Source: Blastomonas sp. CACIA14H2
GTDB lineage: Bacteria > Pseudomonadota > Alphaproteobacteria > Sphingomonadales > Sphingomonadaceae
Assembly (NCBI GenBank): GCA_000503195.1
Contig: AYSC01000004.1
Coordinates: forward strand, 1-64,000
Reading direction: 5' to 3'
Length of the DNA stretch: 64,000 nt
Both the position numbers and the translations under genes were made by a program. Under the pieces are notes generated by a model. It was given only the letters and a program-made list of their open reading frames with translations, did no database searches and had not been told where the DNA came from. Shown piece by piece: positions 19,381 through 28,156 of the stretch (position 1 is its first letter; every line of letters starts with the position of its first letter).

Positions 19381-20613
19381 TCAGGCGGCCTGGCCCCTGG
19401 GCCACATGCCAGCGGAATCGTCCTCGACCCAGCCGACCAGCAGCGCCAGCACGCGGTGCAGCGTCTTTTGCTGCTCGGCCTGCAGCTTTTCCAGCGCCTC
19501 GATCCGCTTGACCAGCGGTTCGACATCGGCGGCAGGCGCGGGGCGCGATTCCAGCGCATCGACCCGGTCGAGCGCGGCCTGGAGTTCCTGCACCAAGAGC
19601 GCACGCGCGTCCTGCTGCTCGGTGGCGAAGGCGCGCACCTCGCGGACGAAATGGTTGAAATCGCTGCGGCTGACCTCGGGGATCGCGGCAGCCGCGACCG
19701 GGGCCGCGACTTCGGGCGCGGGCGCGACCGGTGCAGCCTGCTCGGCATGGCGCGCGGCGCTCGCCAGCATCGCCTCGTTCTGCCAGTCCTCGTCGCTCAT
19801 CTGGTCCATCGCGAGGTCAGCGAGCACCGCATCGATCAGCGCGGCATCGACCGTATCGCGATCGTCCACCGCCGCCATCAGCAACACGCGGTTGATCAGC
19901 ATGTTGACCTTGCGCGGTATGCCGCCGGTCTCGGCGAACAGGCGCGCCCAGACATCGTCGGCAAAAGCGGGGCGGCCGGTCCAGCCGACCAGCGTCATCC
20001 GGTGCTCGACATAGGGCTGCAGTTCGTGCTGCTCCATCGCGCCCAGATGATGCGTCGCGATGATCCGCTGGCGCAGCTGTTCGAGGCCCGGCGAACCGTG
20101 CACCATCGCGCGGAATTCGGGCTGGCCGAGCAGGAAGATCTGGAGCAGCGGATGGCTGCCGAGCTGGAAGTTCGACAGCATGCGCAGCTCTTCGAGCGCG
20201 GGCATCGGCAGGTTCTGCGATTCATCGACCACCAGCAGGCAGCGGCGACCCGCACGCGCTTCGGTGTGGAGGAAATGCTCGATCGCCGCCAGCGTGCCGG
20301 TCTTGTCGAGCCCCGCGGTGGCGACGCCGAAGCTGCTCGCCACCATGTGGAGCAGGTCATCGCCCTTGAGCTGCGTGGTGACGATCTGCGCCGCAGTCAG
20401 CCGGGCCTTGTCCACCGTTTCCATGAGATGCGCGACCAGCGTCGACTTGCCCGCACCGATCTCGCCGGTGATGATGATGAAGCCTTCGCCCTGCGCCAGG
20501 CCATAGCCCAGATACGACATCGCCTTGCGGTGCGTCGCGCTCTCGAAATAGAAGCGCGGATCGGGAGTCAGCTGAAAGGGCCGTCCGGTCAGGCCGTAAT
20601 GGGTCTCAAACAT
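19381..20613 (-). CDS. XrtA-associated AAA ATPase
   Basis: A 410-residue ATPase of the ExeA/GspA-like family TIGR03015. It starts with MFETHYGLTGRPFQLTPDP, has Walker A GEIGAGKST near residue 50 and Walker B LLVVDESQNLP near 130, then SNFQL and RLPRK-like GIPRKVN sensor regions. The last 120 residues hold an Ala/Pro/Glu linker and a coiled coil. It is a core gene of exosortase-A loci; a regulatory or assembly role in export is inferred. Confidence 0.93.
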   Translation of the reverse strand: MFETHYGLTGRPFQLTPDPRFYFESATHRKAMSYLGYGLAQGEGFIIITGEIGAGKSTLVAHLMETVDKARLTAAQIVTTQLKGDDLLHMVASSFGVATAGLDKTGTLAAIEHFLHTEARAGRRCLLVVDESQNLPMPALEELRMLSNFQLGSHPLLQIFLLGQPEFRAMVHGSPGLEQLRQRIIATHHLGAMEQHELQPYVEHRMTLVGWTGRPAFADDVWARLFAETGGIPRKVNMLINRVLLMAAVDDRDTVDAALIDAVLADLAMDQMSDEDWQNEAMLASAARHAEQAAPVAPAPEVAAPVAAAAIPEVSRSDFNHFVREVRAFATEQQDARALLVQELQAALDRVDALESRPAPAADVEPLVKRIEALEKLQAEQQKTLHRVLALLVGWVEDDSAGMWPRGQAA

Positions 20614-20642
20614 GGGCTTTCCCCCTGATCTTCAAGTCAATA

Positions 20643-22379
20643 TTACTGGAACGAGTAGCGCAAGGCCAGTAGCGCCGATGCCACCAGGCTGCTTTCGAAA
20701 CCCTGGGGATCGAAATAGTCGAGCCCCAGCGCGAGCGTACCGTTGAACCGGTTGGTGAAGTTGCGGCCATAAGCGACATTGGTGCCGATGCCGAGCACGT
20801 CGCTGCCGCCGCCGTTCAGCACCTGACCCGGGCCGTTTTCCAGATAGTTGGCGTAGACGGTGCCGGTGATACTCGACCGCGCGTCGAGCTGCTTGGCACC
20901 GACATAGCTGGCGAACCAGATCTCGTCGATCGTCTGGTCGAAACCGGCCAGCGCGCCGTTATCCGCCGCGAAGAACTTGCGGCGGCTATAGCCTGCACCG
21001 AAGCCGTGCTGCCAGCTGCCGCTGGTCAGGCTGATCTGCCCGGTAACACCGCGCGTGCGGAAGGCCGACGAGGCGACCGACTGCAGCGCGTCATTGAGGC
21101 AGTTGCCGCCCCCGCCGACACCGAAAAAACACGAGTTGAGATCGCCGCTCAGCGGGTTGCGCGTCGCATCGAACTGGGTCGGCAGGCCCGACAGATTGTC
21201 GTTGAGCCGCGATCCGAACCCGGCGACCAGATCGTACACTGTCAGGTTCGCCGCCACGCGCTGGTTGGGCGTGTAGCTGAAGGTGCCGTAATAGGTCATG
21301 CTGTCATAGCGCTTGCCCACCCGCGCCTCGAGCGAGGTGCGGCGGCTGGGGCGCCAGAGCACGCCGACATCCCAGATCAGGCCGTCCTGATCGTAGGACA
21401 ACAGGCGCGGCGAGGCCTTGTCGGTGACGAGCCGGCCGTCGCGCCCGACCACCGGCGCGCCGGTGGCGTCGCGCACCGCGTCGCGTTCCGAAATCTCGAT
21501 ATCCTCGTAGCCCACGCCGCCGACCAGCGCGAGCGTCGCGCTCACCGGAACGGTGACGTCGGCGCGCACGATCTTGTCGTCGAAGCGCTGGTCGAGCTGG
21601 CTCGCATCCTCGCGATACCAGCCGCCGCTGACCGACCAGCCGATCGGCAGGAAGCCGCCCGGCTGCTGACCGATGGCAAGGCTCGCGGCATGGTTGACGC
21701 TGTCGTCGAACAGGTCGAGCGGACGCTGGCCGACGGGAAGCGCGACGGTATCGGCCTCCACCTTGGTATAGCCGATGCGGTAGAGCGCGTTGACATCCAC
21801 GGTGCCGACCTGCGTCGCCAGCGTGGGTCCGGCATAGACCGAATAGATCTGCGTGACATTGTCCGACCCGCCGATCAGGTTGCTGGGGGCTGCGCCGCGA
21901 TTGTCGACACGCGACCGCACGCCGAGCGCGCCCGCCTCGAGCGAGAGGGTGTTGGGGATGATCTGCACGTTGCCGCGCGCGACACCGCTGATCGCGTCCT
22001 CGTCGCCGAAATCGTCGTTCCACGAGAAGCGCCGCTCATAGCGCACGCTGACCTGCGCTTCGGCACGCGAGGTGGCGACCGCCGCATCGACGCCGACCGC
22101 GGCCAGGCTGTAGGTCAGCAGGTCGCCACCATTCTTGAGATCGGCGCTCAGCACCTGGCCGACCTCGAGATAGGGGATGACGACCGAACGGCGACCATTG
22201 GCGAGGCCGCCATTGCGACCACCCTGCCCCTGGCTCTGTCCCTGACCGATGCCGGGATCGGCCCCGCCACCCTGCTGCGCGTGCGCCGCCTGCGGCATTG
22301 CCGCCAGCGCCACGGCCAGCACCGCCAGCGGCGCGCTCCGTTTGAATCCCATGAAATCCGACCATTTCGTCATGGTCAT
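20643..22379 (-). CDS. XrtA-system outer-membrane protein (TIGR03016)
   Basis: A 578-residue beta-barrel protein. The signal peptide APLAVLAVALAAMPQAAHAQ is followed by a Gly/Gln-rich stretch, then amphipathic strands to the terminal LALRYSFQ. The family is the PEP-CTERM-associated outer-membrane protein, probably part of polymer export or surface retention. The ATG overlaps the upstream kinase stop as ATGA. A Cys pair in SCFFGVGGGGNCLND may form a disulfide in an extracellular loop. Confidence 0.9.
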   Translation of the reverse strand: MTMTKWSDFMGFKRSAPLAVLAVALAAMPQAAHAQQGGGADPGIGQGQSQGQGGRNGGLANGRRSVVIPYLEVGQVLSADLKNGGDLLTYSLAAVGVDAAVATSRAEAQVSVRYERRFSWNDDFGDEDAISGVARGNVQIIPNTLSLEAGALGVRSRVDNRGAAPSNLIGGSDNVTQIYSVYAGPTLATQVGTVDVNALYRIGYTKVEADTVALPVGQRPLDLFDDSVNHAASLAIGQQPGGFLPIGWSVSGGWYREDASQLDQRFDDKIVRADVTVPVSATLALVGGVGYEDIEISERDAVRDATGAPVVGRDGRLVTDKASPRLLSYDQDGLIWDVGVLWRPSRRTSLEARVGKRYDSMTYYGTFSYTPNQRVAANLTVYDLVAGFGSRLNDNLSGLPTQFDATRNPLSGDLNSCFFGVGGGGNCLNDALQSVASSAFRTRGVTGQISLTSGSWQHGFGAGYSRRKFFAADNGALAGFDQTIDEIWFASYVGAKQLDARSSITGTVYANYLENGPGQVLNGGGSDVLGIGTNVAYGRNFTNRFNGTLALGLDYFDPQGFESSLVASALLALRYSFQ

Positions 22380-23413
22380 TCTCCATATCCGTAATAGGAT
22401 CCGAAGCTGCGGCCCGAGGGGGAGAACTTGACCCCGTTGAGCAGCAGCTGAATCTGGTTGCATCCGGCAATCAGGCTGAGCGCATCGCGCAAGGCGCGTT
22501 CGCTGGTGACATCGGCGCGCACCACCATCAGCGCATGACCGACATGCTGTGCGAGCGTGGCGGCGGGCGATGCGGCGAGCAGCGGCGGCGAATCGAAGAT
22601 CACGATCCGGCCCGGACGTCCGGCGGTCAGGCTGGCCAGCACCTCCTGGGTGCGGGCCGAGGCGAGATATTCGCTGTCGGTATTGGTCTGGCGTCCGGCC
22701 GGCAGCACCGAGAGGCCGGGAATGTCGGTCGGGATGATCAGGTCCTGCACCTCCACCGAAGGATCGGCGAGTGCATCCATCAGCCCGCTCTGCCCGGCGA
22801 TGCCGAGCGAGGAGAGGATGCTCGGCTTGGCGAAATCGGCATCGACCAGCAGGACATCATGGTCCTTCTCGGTCGCGATCGAGAGCGCGAGGTTGATCGC
22901 GCTGTACGTCTTGCCGTCGCCCGGATTGGCCGAACAGATCAGGATGCGCTGCGCCGCGACGCCAAGCCCCGCGTTGATTTCAGCCTGGACGCTGGCGAGC
23001 AGCCGGCGCTTCACGATGCGGAATTCTTCCGAGATGCTGGTCACCGGGCCATCGGGCACGATGAACGCGGCTTCGCGCAGCAGGTCGCGATCGACCCGGG
23101 CCACCGGCAGCACCGGCGCGCGCGGCGCAACGGGCGCAGCAGCAGCCGGCGGAGCGACGGGAGCGGCGGCAGCCGGCGGCGCGACAGGAGCCGCCGCAAC
23201 CGGCGGCGCGACAACCGGCGGAACCACCGGAGCCGGGGCCGGTGCAGGCGCGGCAACTGGCGCAGCGGGCGGCGGCGCGACCGGCACGTCGGGCAGCTTC
23301 GGCGTTTCCTGGCTCAACGCCTTGCGGAAATCGTACATCTGCGACGCGCGCTCGATCAGCGAGCGCGGGGCCTCGTTCTTGTCGGGCGACTTGATGGGAT
23401 CGTGCATGGTCAT
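22376..23413 (-). CDS. XrtA-associated tyrosine autokinase
   Basis: A 345-residue cytoplasmic BY-kinase (TIGR03018) that would pair with the adjacent chain-length protein to control polymer length. It has Walker A SANPGDGKT, Walker A-prime VLLVDADF and Walker B IVIFDSPP, and a Tyr-rich tail ending SYYGYGE that is the likely autophosphorylation cluster. Residues ~45-105 are a long Ala/Pro linker made of near-repeats of APVAPPAA. The ATG with AAAGAGAC upstream is chosen; another ATG follows two codons later. Confidence 0.92.
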   Translation of the reverse strand: MTMHDPIKSPDKNEAPRSLIERASQMYDFRKALSQETPKLPDVPVAPPPAAPVAAPAPAPAPVVPPVVAPPVAAAPVAPPAAAAPVAPPAAAAPVAPRAPVLPVARVDRDLLREAAFIVPDGPVTSISEEFRIVKRRLLASVQAEINAGLGVAAQRILICSANPGDGKTYSAINLALSIATEKDHDVLLVDADFAKPSILSSLGIAGQSGLMDALADPSVEVQDLIIPTDIPGLSVLPAGRQTNTDSEYLASARTQEVLASLTAGRPGRIVIFDSPPLLAASPAATLAQHVGHALMVVRADVTSERALRDALSLIAGCNQIQLLLNGVKFSPSGRSFGSYYGYGE

Positions 23414-23427
23414 GTCTCTTTCGCCCC

Positions 23428-24945
23428 TCACACCACCGAACCGCGCTGGATGAACTCGATGATCAGCAGCACCAGGAAGACCCCGACCAGCGCCCCGCCC
23501 GATCCGATGTACATGCGCAGCTTTCGCTTGCGCTCGGCGCGCTGGGCCTGGGTGAGCATCTGCGAGATCGATCCGATCACCGGCAGGCCCGAGGCCGCCT
23601 CGAGCTTGGCCGAGGTGGGATAGCTGGCGCTCAGCTGGCCGAGCGCGAACGCCCCGCCGATACCGCCGGCAATGCCTGCGAACAGCACCGCCGCAAGCAG
23701 CAGCGGCCGCTTGGGCGCGATCGGCGTGCGCGGGCTCGACGGCGGGGTGATCAGGTCGAAACGGACCGCATCGGTCTGCGTCTCCACCTGCCCGCGCAGC
23801 CGCACCTGCTCGCGATCGGCGAGCAGTTTGTCATACTGCGCCTTCAAAACCTCGTAATCGCGGGCAATGCGCGCCTGTTCGGCGGCGACGCCCGGCTCCT
23901 GGATCTGCTTGGCGACCATCGCGTTCATCTCGCCCTGCAGCGCAGCCTTGCGCGACTGCAGCGCGGTGACCGCCGCCTGCCGCTCGGCCTTCATGCTGAC
24001 GAGCGAGCTATAGGCGGGATTGGGCACCGAATAGGCGGTGCTCGCCCCTGCGCCTGCGGCCTTGAGCGCGGCGATCTGGTTCTTGATCGCCTGGACGTCG
24101 GGATGCTGATCGGTCAGCCCGCGCGCCTTCATTCCGGCAAGCTCGCCCTGCGCCTGGGCGAGCGGGTTGACCCCGCCACCACCCGCGGCACCCGCGATGC
24201 TCTGCGGCGTCCCGGCGATCTGGCCGTTGATCGCGGCGAGCGCGCTCTGCGCGGCGATCAGCTGCGAATCGATCTGGTTGATTTCGACCCGGCCCTGTTC
24301 GAGCCGCTGGCTCACCGAACCGATGCCAGGCAGCATGCCTAGATTCTCGGTCTCGAACTTCACCCGCTTCTGCTCGGCGATCTCGAGTTCCTTCTGCCGC
24401 TTGGCGAGCTGCTCATCGAGAAAGCGCAGCGTGTCGCTGGTCTCGCCTCTGCCGCCCGCAAGGTTCTCCTCGACAAACAGGTCGATCAGCTTCTGCACGA
24501 CGGCACGCGACAGGTTCGCCGCCTCGCCATCGGAGCGGCCCGACGCGGTCATGGTCGCCGAAATCTCGAACAGGTTGCTCTGTTCGGACTTGATCTTGAT
24601 CGCGGTGCGCAGGCCGTTGACCGCGCCCTCGATCTCGCGCGGGGTGACCAGACCCTTGCCGAGATCGGTGCCGCGCACGACCTTTTCCAGATTGGTGGCC
24701 GAGGTCAGCGTCTGCTGGACGGTATCGATCTGCTTCTGCTGATCGGCGGGGTTGACGCCGGTATTGTCGGCGAGGATCGACTTGGTCTGGACGAACAGCT
24801 TGGCCTGCGATTCATAAGTATTGGGGATCATCGCGACCCCCAGCCAGCCGAGCAGGCAGATCACCCAGGCGATTCCCATCGCCAGCCAGCGGCGTTGCCA
24901 AACGCTATGCACCGCAATCCGGAATTCTTCGTACAGGCCATTCAT
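23428..24945 (-). CDS. XrtA-system chain-length determinant (Wzz/GumC-like)
   Basis: A 505-residue inner-membrane co-polymerase of family TIGR03007. There is one transmembrane helix near residues 22-40 (LAMGIAWVICLLGWLGVAMI). A large periplasmic coiled-coil region follows, then a second hydrophobic segment (LLLAAVLFAGIAGGIGGAFAL) and a last helix close to the C-terminus. Wzz-type proteins set polymer length together with the kinase encoded next. Confidence 0.93.
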   Translation of the reverse strand: MNGLYEEFRIAVHSVWQRRWLAMGIAWVICLLGWLGVAMIPNTYESQAKLFVQTKSILADNTGVNPADQQKQIDTVQQTLTSATNLEKVVRGTDLGKGLVTPREIEGAVNGLRTAIKIKSEQSNLFEISATMTASGRSDGEAANLSRAVVQKLIDLFVEENLAGGRGETSDTLRFLDEQLAKRQKELEIAEQKRVKFETENLGMLPGIGSVSQRLEQGRVEINQIDSQLIAAQSALAAINGQIAGTPQSIAGAAGGGGVNPLAQAQGELAGMKARGLTDQHPDVQAIKNQIAALKAAGAGASTAYSVPNPAYSSLVSMKAERQAAVTALQSRKAALQGEMNAMVAKQIQEPGVAAEQARIARDYEVLKAQYDKLLADREQVRLRGQVETQTDAVRFDLITPPSSPRTPIAPKRPLLLAAVLFAGIAGGIGGAFALGQLSASYPTSAKLEAASGLPVIGSISQMLTQAQRAERKRKLRMYIGSGGALVGVFLVLLIIEFIQRGSVV

Positions 24946-24995
24946 CGGTCAGGCTTTTCTTTCGCTGTTGCGGTGCGGGCGGCGGGCTGGGGCCT

Positions 24996-25640
24996 TTAGA
25001 ACATGCTTTCAGGGATGATGATCACGTCGCCGGGCTGCAGCAGCACGTTCGCGCGGCTGTCGCCCTTCTTGATCAGGTCACCCAGCTTGATCGGATATTC
25101 CTGCTGGCGGCCCGACACCTTGTCGAAGCGCACCAGCTTGGCGCGGTTGCCCGCGGCGAATTCGGACAGTCCGCCGACCGCGATCATCGCGTCGAGCAGC
25201 GTCATGTTGGCGCGGTACGGGATCGATGCGGGCTTTTCGGTCGCGCCGACGATGCGCACCTGCTGCGAGAAGGTGCCGGCAAAGCTGTTGACGATGACCG
25301 AGACGATCGGTTCCTGGATGTACTGCGACAGCTGCAGCTTGATGTCCTCGGCGAGCATGGTCGGGGTCTTGCCGACCGCGGGCATGTCGGTGATCAGCGG
25401 CGTGGTGATGCGGCCATCGGGACGCACCTGCACCTTCGCGCCGAGCTCCGGATTGCGCCAGACGAACACCGTCAGTTCATCGAGCGGGCCGATGATATAT
25501 TCCTCGCCCGGCCCGTCGGAGAGCGAGACGAACGATGCCGGTGGGAGCTGCGGCCCGCTCGACGTCGTGGCACAGGCCGCGAGCAGAGCCGTGGTCGCCA
25601 GGGCCGCGATGGCCATTTTCAACAGACGGAGCAGTTCCAT
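24996..25640 (-). CDS. XrtA-system polysaccharide export lipoprotein (OPX/Wza-like)
   Basis: A 214-residue outer-membrane export lipoprotein of family TIGR03027. The lipobox is LLAAC after a short signal peptide. A Poly_export domain follows (YIIGPLDELTVFVWRNPEL, VRPDGRITTPLI), then a SLBB domain (VRIVGATEKPASIPYR, GGLSEFAAGNRAKL). AAAGGTG lies seven bases before the ATG. It is the first gene of the locus; the operon promoter is expected in the repeat-bearing region upstream. Confidence 0.93.
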   Translation of the reverse strand: MELLRLLKMAIAALATTALLAACATTSSGPQLPPASFVSLSDGPGEEYIIGPLDELTVFVWRNPELGAKVQVRPDGRITTPLITDMPAVGKTPTMLAEDIKLQLSQYIQEPIVSVIVNSFAGTFSQQVRIVGATEKPASIPYRANMTLLDAMIAVGGLSEFAAGNRAKLVRFDKVSGRQQEYPIKLGDLIKKGDSRANVLLQPGDVIIIPESMF

Positions 25641-26216
25641 TTCAACACCTTTTTCGTCGCCCCGCGAATCCCCTAGGCACAGCGGTTTGCCGGGCCGGGT
25701 TCACGCAGATTGGCAGCAGCTATGGCGAAAAAGGGTGAACATAGCGTTAGTGTTTGATGGCGAAGATGATTTTACGATGATGGGGCGGGTGGGGCGCTGG
25801 TCAGGACGGCGTTGGCGCACTCACCCCCTCGCCAATCCGGTCCCTTGCGAAGGCAGGGGCCCATCTCCAGCCGGTCACGCCAGTCCCCCACCAGTGGCCA
25901 AGCGCCTACACCCCCCGCTCAGCCTGAGCCTGTCGAAGGCCCCGCGATACCGTTCGCCCTCCCCGTCATTCCCGCGAACGCGGGAATCCCGCTTGTGGCC
26001 TGATGATCGTCAGGAAAGCGGGACCCCCGCATGCGCGGGGGTGACGTGCACAATATCTGAACCGCCAGCGCGGGGCCTTCGACAGGCTCAGGCTGAGCGG
26101 ACGGGGGTGGCCGAATTGGAGCTATCTCGGAAAAACCGCTATTCAGCAAGCGACCCCATTGCGGACCTTGGTGGTTCAATGAATGATGCAGCTTCCGCAG
26201 CGTTGGAGCATGGTGA
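25641..26216. other. Gene-free region upstream of the XrtA operon
   Basis: About 576 bases without a convincing gene. It holds one composite repeat unit and, on its left, the presumed promoter of the XrtA operon; no clear -35/-10 pair could be assigned. Base composition becomes less GC-rich toward the right end, near the small membrane-protein gene. Confidence 0.6.
25915..26100. repeat. Composite MITE-like element, copy A
   Basis: A perfect 32-base inverted repeat forms the ends (left end starts CCGCTCAGCCTGAGCCTGTC, right end is its exact complement ending GGCTGAGCGG). It encloses a REP pair at 25964-26045 with stems TTCCCGCGAACGCGGGAA and CCCCCGCATGCGCGGGGG. A second unit with the same ends lies at 29258-29445. 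No transposase is present, so any movement would need enzymes from elsewhere. Confidence 0.85.
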
Positions 26217-26501
26217 ATGGATTTCCTAGATAAGTATCGGTCTTACCTAGAGCGAGCTTATGACCGACATGGCTATGGCGCGATCAGTGTTGTGGGCCGT
26301 TGGTGGTTTCTCTGCATAATACCTATTTTCCTGGTGGATGCGGACTCGGTACTCGGATTGCCAGTTTTCTGGGTGTTCCCGAGCATCATGATGGCAGGTA
26401 TTGCCTATTCGGGCTGGCATTTATTGGGTATTTCTATTCGACGATCCAATGCGGCAGCGCAAAAGCAAAAGGATGAAGAATGGGAGCGCTTCAATCGCTG
26501 A
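26217..26501 (+). CDS. Small two-helix membrane protein, hypothetical
   Basis: A 94-residue protein with two predicted membrane helices (WWFLCIIPIFLVDADSVLGL and FWVFPSIMMAGIAYSGWHL) and a charged tail KQKDEEWERFNR. GGAG lies eight bases before the ATG. Its composition is visibly less GC-rich than its neighbours, so recent acquisition is possible. No family was recognised. It stands alone between the XrtA locus and the MerA-like gene. Confidence 0.6.
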   Translation: MDFLDKYRSYLERAYDRHGYGAISVVGRWWFLCIIPIFLVDADSVLGLPVFWVFPSIMMAGIAYSGWHLLGISIRRSNAAAQKQKDEEWERFNR

Positions 26502-26658
26502 AGGGGCTCTTTGACGCTTGCCAGCGCTGATCTCACAGCAGATGAGGTGCTCAAAAGTAACGGCGGTTCGGAAAAAACGCTCTATCCGCTTCCCACCCAG
26601 CTGCTGCCATCCACCAATGCTGGCGAGTTGCCCGAATTCAGCCATCACCCACAGCCCC

Positions 26659-28071
26659 TCACCCCCTTAACCGCGCCAGAAACCGCGCCCATCCCCGCGA
26701 CCACTTGTTGAACACCTTTGCCTCATCCGACGCGAAGGCCGCCGCCTTGATATGCTCCGAGCGGTTGGGATAGGGCACGATCAGGCTGGCGACGCCGAAG
26801 GTCGAGGACTTGCCCGTGATCATCATCGCGATCGGCAGGATCAGGTCGCCCGCGCCGCGCCCGACCACGGTGCCGCCGACGACCTTGCTGCCCTTCTTGA
26901 CCAGCTTGACGAAGCCGGTGATCTCGCGCTCGGTGACCGCGCGGTCGTTATGGTCGAAATCCTCGCGCCACACGGTCACCTTGTCGCCGAACCGGCGGCG
27001 CGCTTCCTCCTCGGTCAGGCCGACCTGCGCGAGTTCGGGATCGGTATAGGTGACCCAGGGGAGCGCTGAATAATTGGCCTTGGTCGGCACGCCCAGGCTG
27101 ATTTCCAGCGCGACATTGCCGCCTTCGTATCCGCTGGCATGGGTGAAGCGAGGGCCGTCGCGGCAGTCGCCGATCGCGTAAATGTGGCGCACGCTGGTCC
27201 GCCGCCGGGCATCGACCTGAATGCCCTTCTTATCATAGGCCACGCCCGCGACCTCGAGCCCCAGCCCATCGAAATTCACCTCGCGTCCGGTGGCGATCAG
27301 CAGGTGCGATCCCTCCAGCGTGCGCCCGTCCTTGAGCGTGATCACTAGGCCGTCGGCGGTCTTCTCGACCGCTTCGGCCTCGGCGTCATGGATGATCTCG
27401 ACGCCCTCGCTTTCGAGCCGCTCGATGACGATCTTCGCGGCATCGGCATCGTCCTTGGGAAACGGTCGGCCCTTCGTCGCCACCACGACTTGCGCCCCCA
27501 GCCGCCGGAAGCTCTGCGCCAGTTCCATGCCGATCGGCCCGCCACCCAGCACGATCAGCCGCTGCGGCAGCTCGGTCAGGTCCCAGACGTTGTGGTTGGT
27601 GAGATAGGGCACCGCATCGAGCCCCTTGATCGGCGGGACGAAGGCGCGGCTTCCCACCGCGATGACGATGCGCGGCGCGGAGTAGGTCCTGCCATCGACC
27701 ACGACGCTCTTCGGCCCGGTAAAGGTCGCATCGCCGCGCACGACCTCGACGCCCATGCCCTCGAAGCGCTCGACGCTGTCATGCGGCTCGATGGTCTTGA
27801 TCGCCTGGTGCACCGCATCATGCACCGCGCGGAAATCGACCACAGGTTCCACAGAGGCCATGCCGAACTCGCTCGCGGTGCGCAGGTCGTGCGCGCGGTG
27901 CGCGGCGGAGATCAGCGCCTTGCTCGGCACGCAGCCGGTGTTGAGGCAATCGCCGCCCATCGGTCCGCGCTCGATCAGCAGCGGCTTGAGGCCGAACATC
28001 GCGCAGCCGCCCGAGCACACCAGCCCCGCCGATCCCGCCCCGATCACGATCACGTCATGCGTATATGCCAT
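26659..28071 (-). CDS. MerA-like pyridine nucleotide-disulfide oxidoreductase
   Basis: A 470-residue FAD-dependent enzyme of the lipoamide-dehydrogenase/mercuric-reductase group. It shows VIVIGAGSAGL for FAD, the redox-active pair in GGDCLNTGCVPSK, and VLGGGPIGMELA for NAD(P)H. The usual C-terminal HPT..E base motif is replaced by YPNRSE, so the catalytic His is absent, as in MerA-like members. There is no N-terminal heavy-metal domain and no vicinal C-terminal Cys pair, so mercury reduction is not supported. The start MAYTHDVIV is used. Divergent from arsM with 85 bases between. Confidence 0.85.
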   Translation of the reverse strand: MAYTHDVIVIGAGSAGLVCSGGCAMFGLKPLLIERGPMGGDCLNTGCVPSKALISAAHRAHDLRTASEFGMASVEPVVDFRAVHDAVHQAIKTIEPHDSVERFEGMGVEVVRGDATFTGPKSVVVDGRTYSAPRIVIAVGSRAFVPPIKGLDAVPYLTNHNVWDLTELPQRLIVLGGGPIGMELAQSFRRLGAQVVVATKGRPFPKDDADAAKIVIERLESEGVEIIHDAEAEAVEKTADGLVITLKDGRTLEGSHLLIATGREVNFDGLGLEVAGVAYDKKGIQVDARRRTSVRHIYAIGDCRDGPRFTHASGYEGGNVALEISLGVPTKANYSALPWVTYTDPELAQVGLTEEEARRRFGDKVTVWREDFDHNDRAVTEREITGFVKLVKKGSKVVGGTVVGRGAGDLILPIAMMITGKSSTFGVASLIVPYPNRSEHIKAAAFASDEAKVFNKWSRGWARFLARLRG

Positions 28072-28156
28072 GGACTGCCCTTCGCCTTGAAAATGCCGCT
28101 GGTTACCGCAGCGCCGCAAGGCTAGTGTTTGTGCGTCATGGCGAGGGGAATCCAGC

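Noticed and set aside
18082-20628. 848-codon plus-strand frame opposite the XrtA genes
   Set aside because: It covers three genes of the operon on the other strand and has no domain or start signal.
26511-26711. 66-codon plus-strand frame after the small membrane protein
   Set aside because: Its Pro/Thr-rich end overlaps the MerA-like gene and it has no Shine-Dalgarno or family support.
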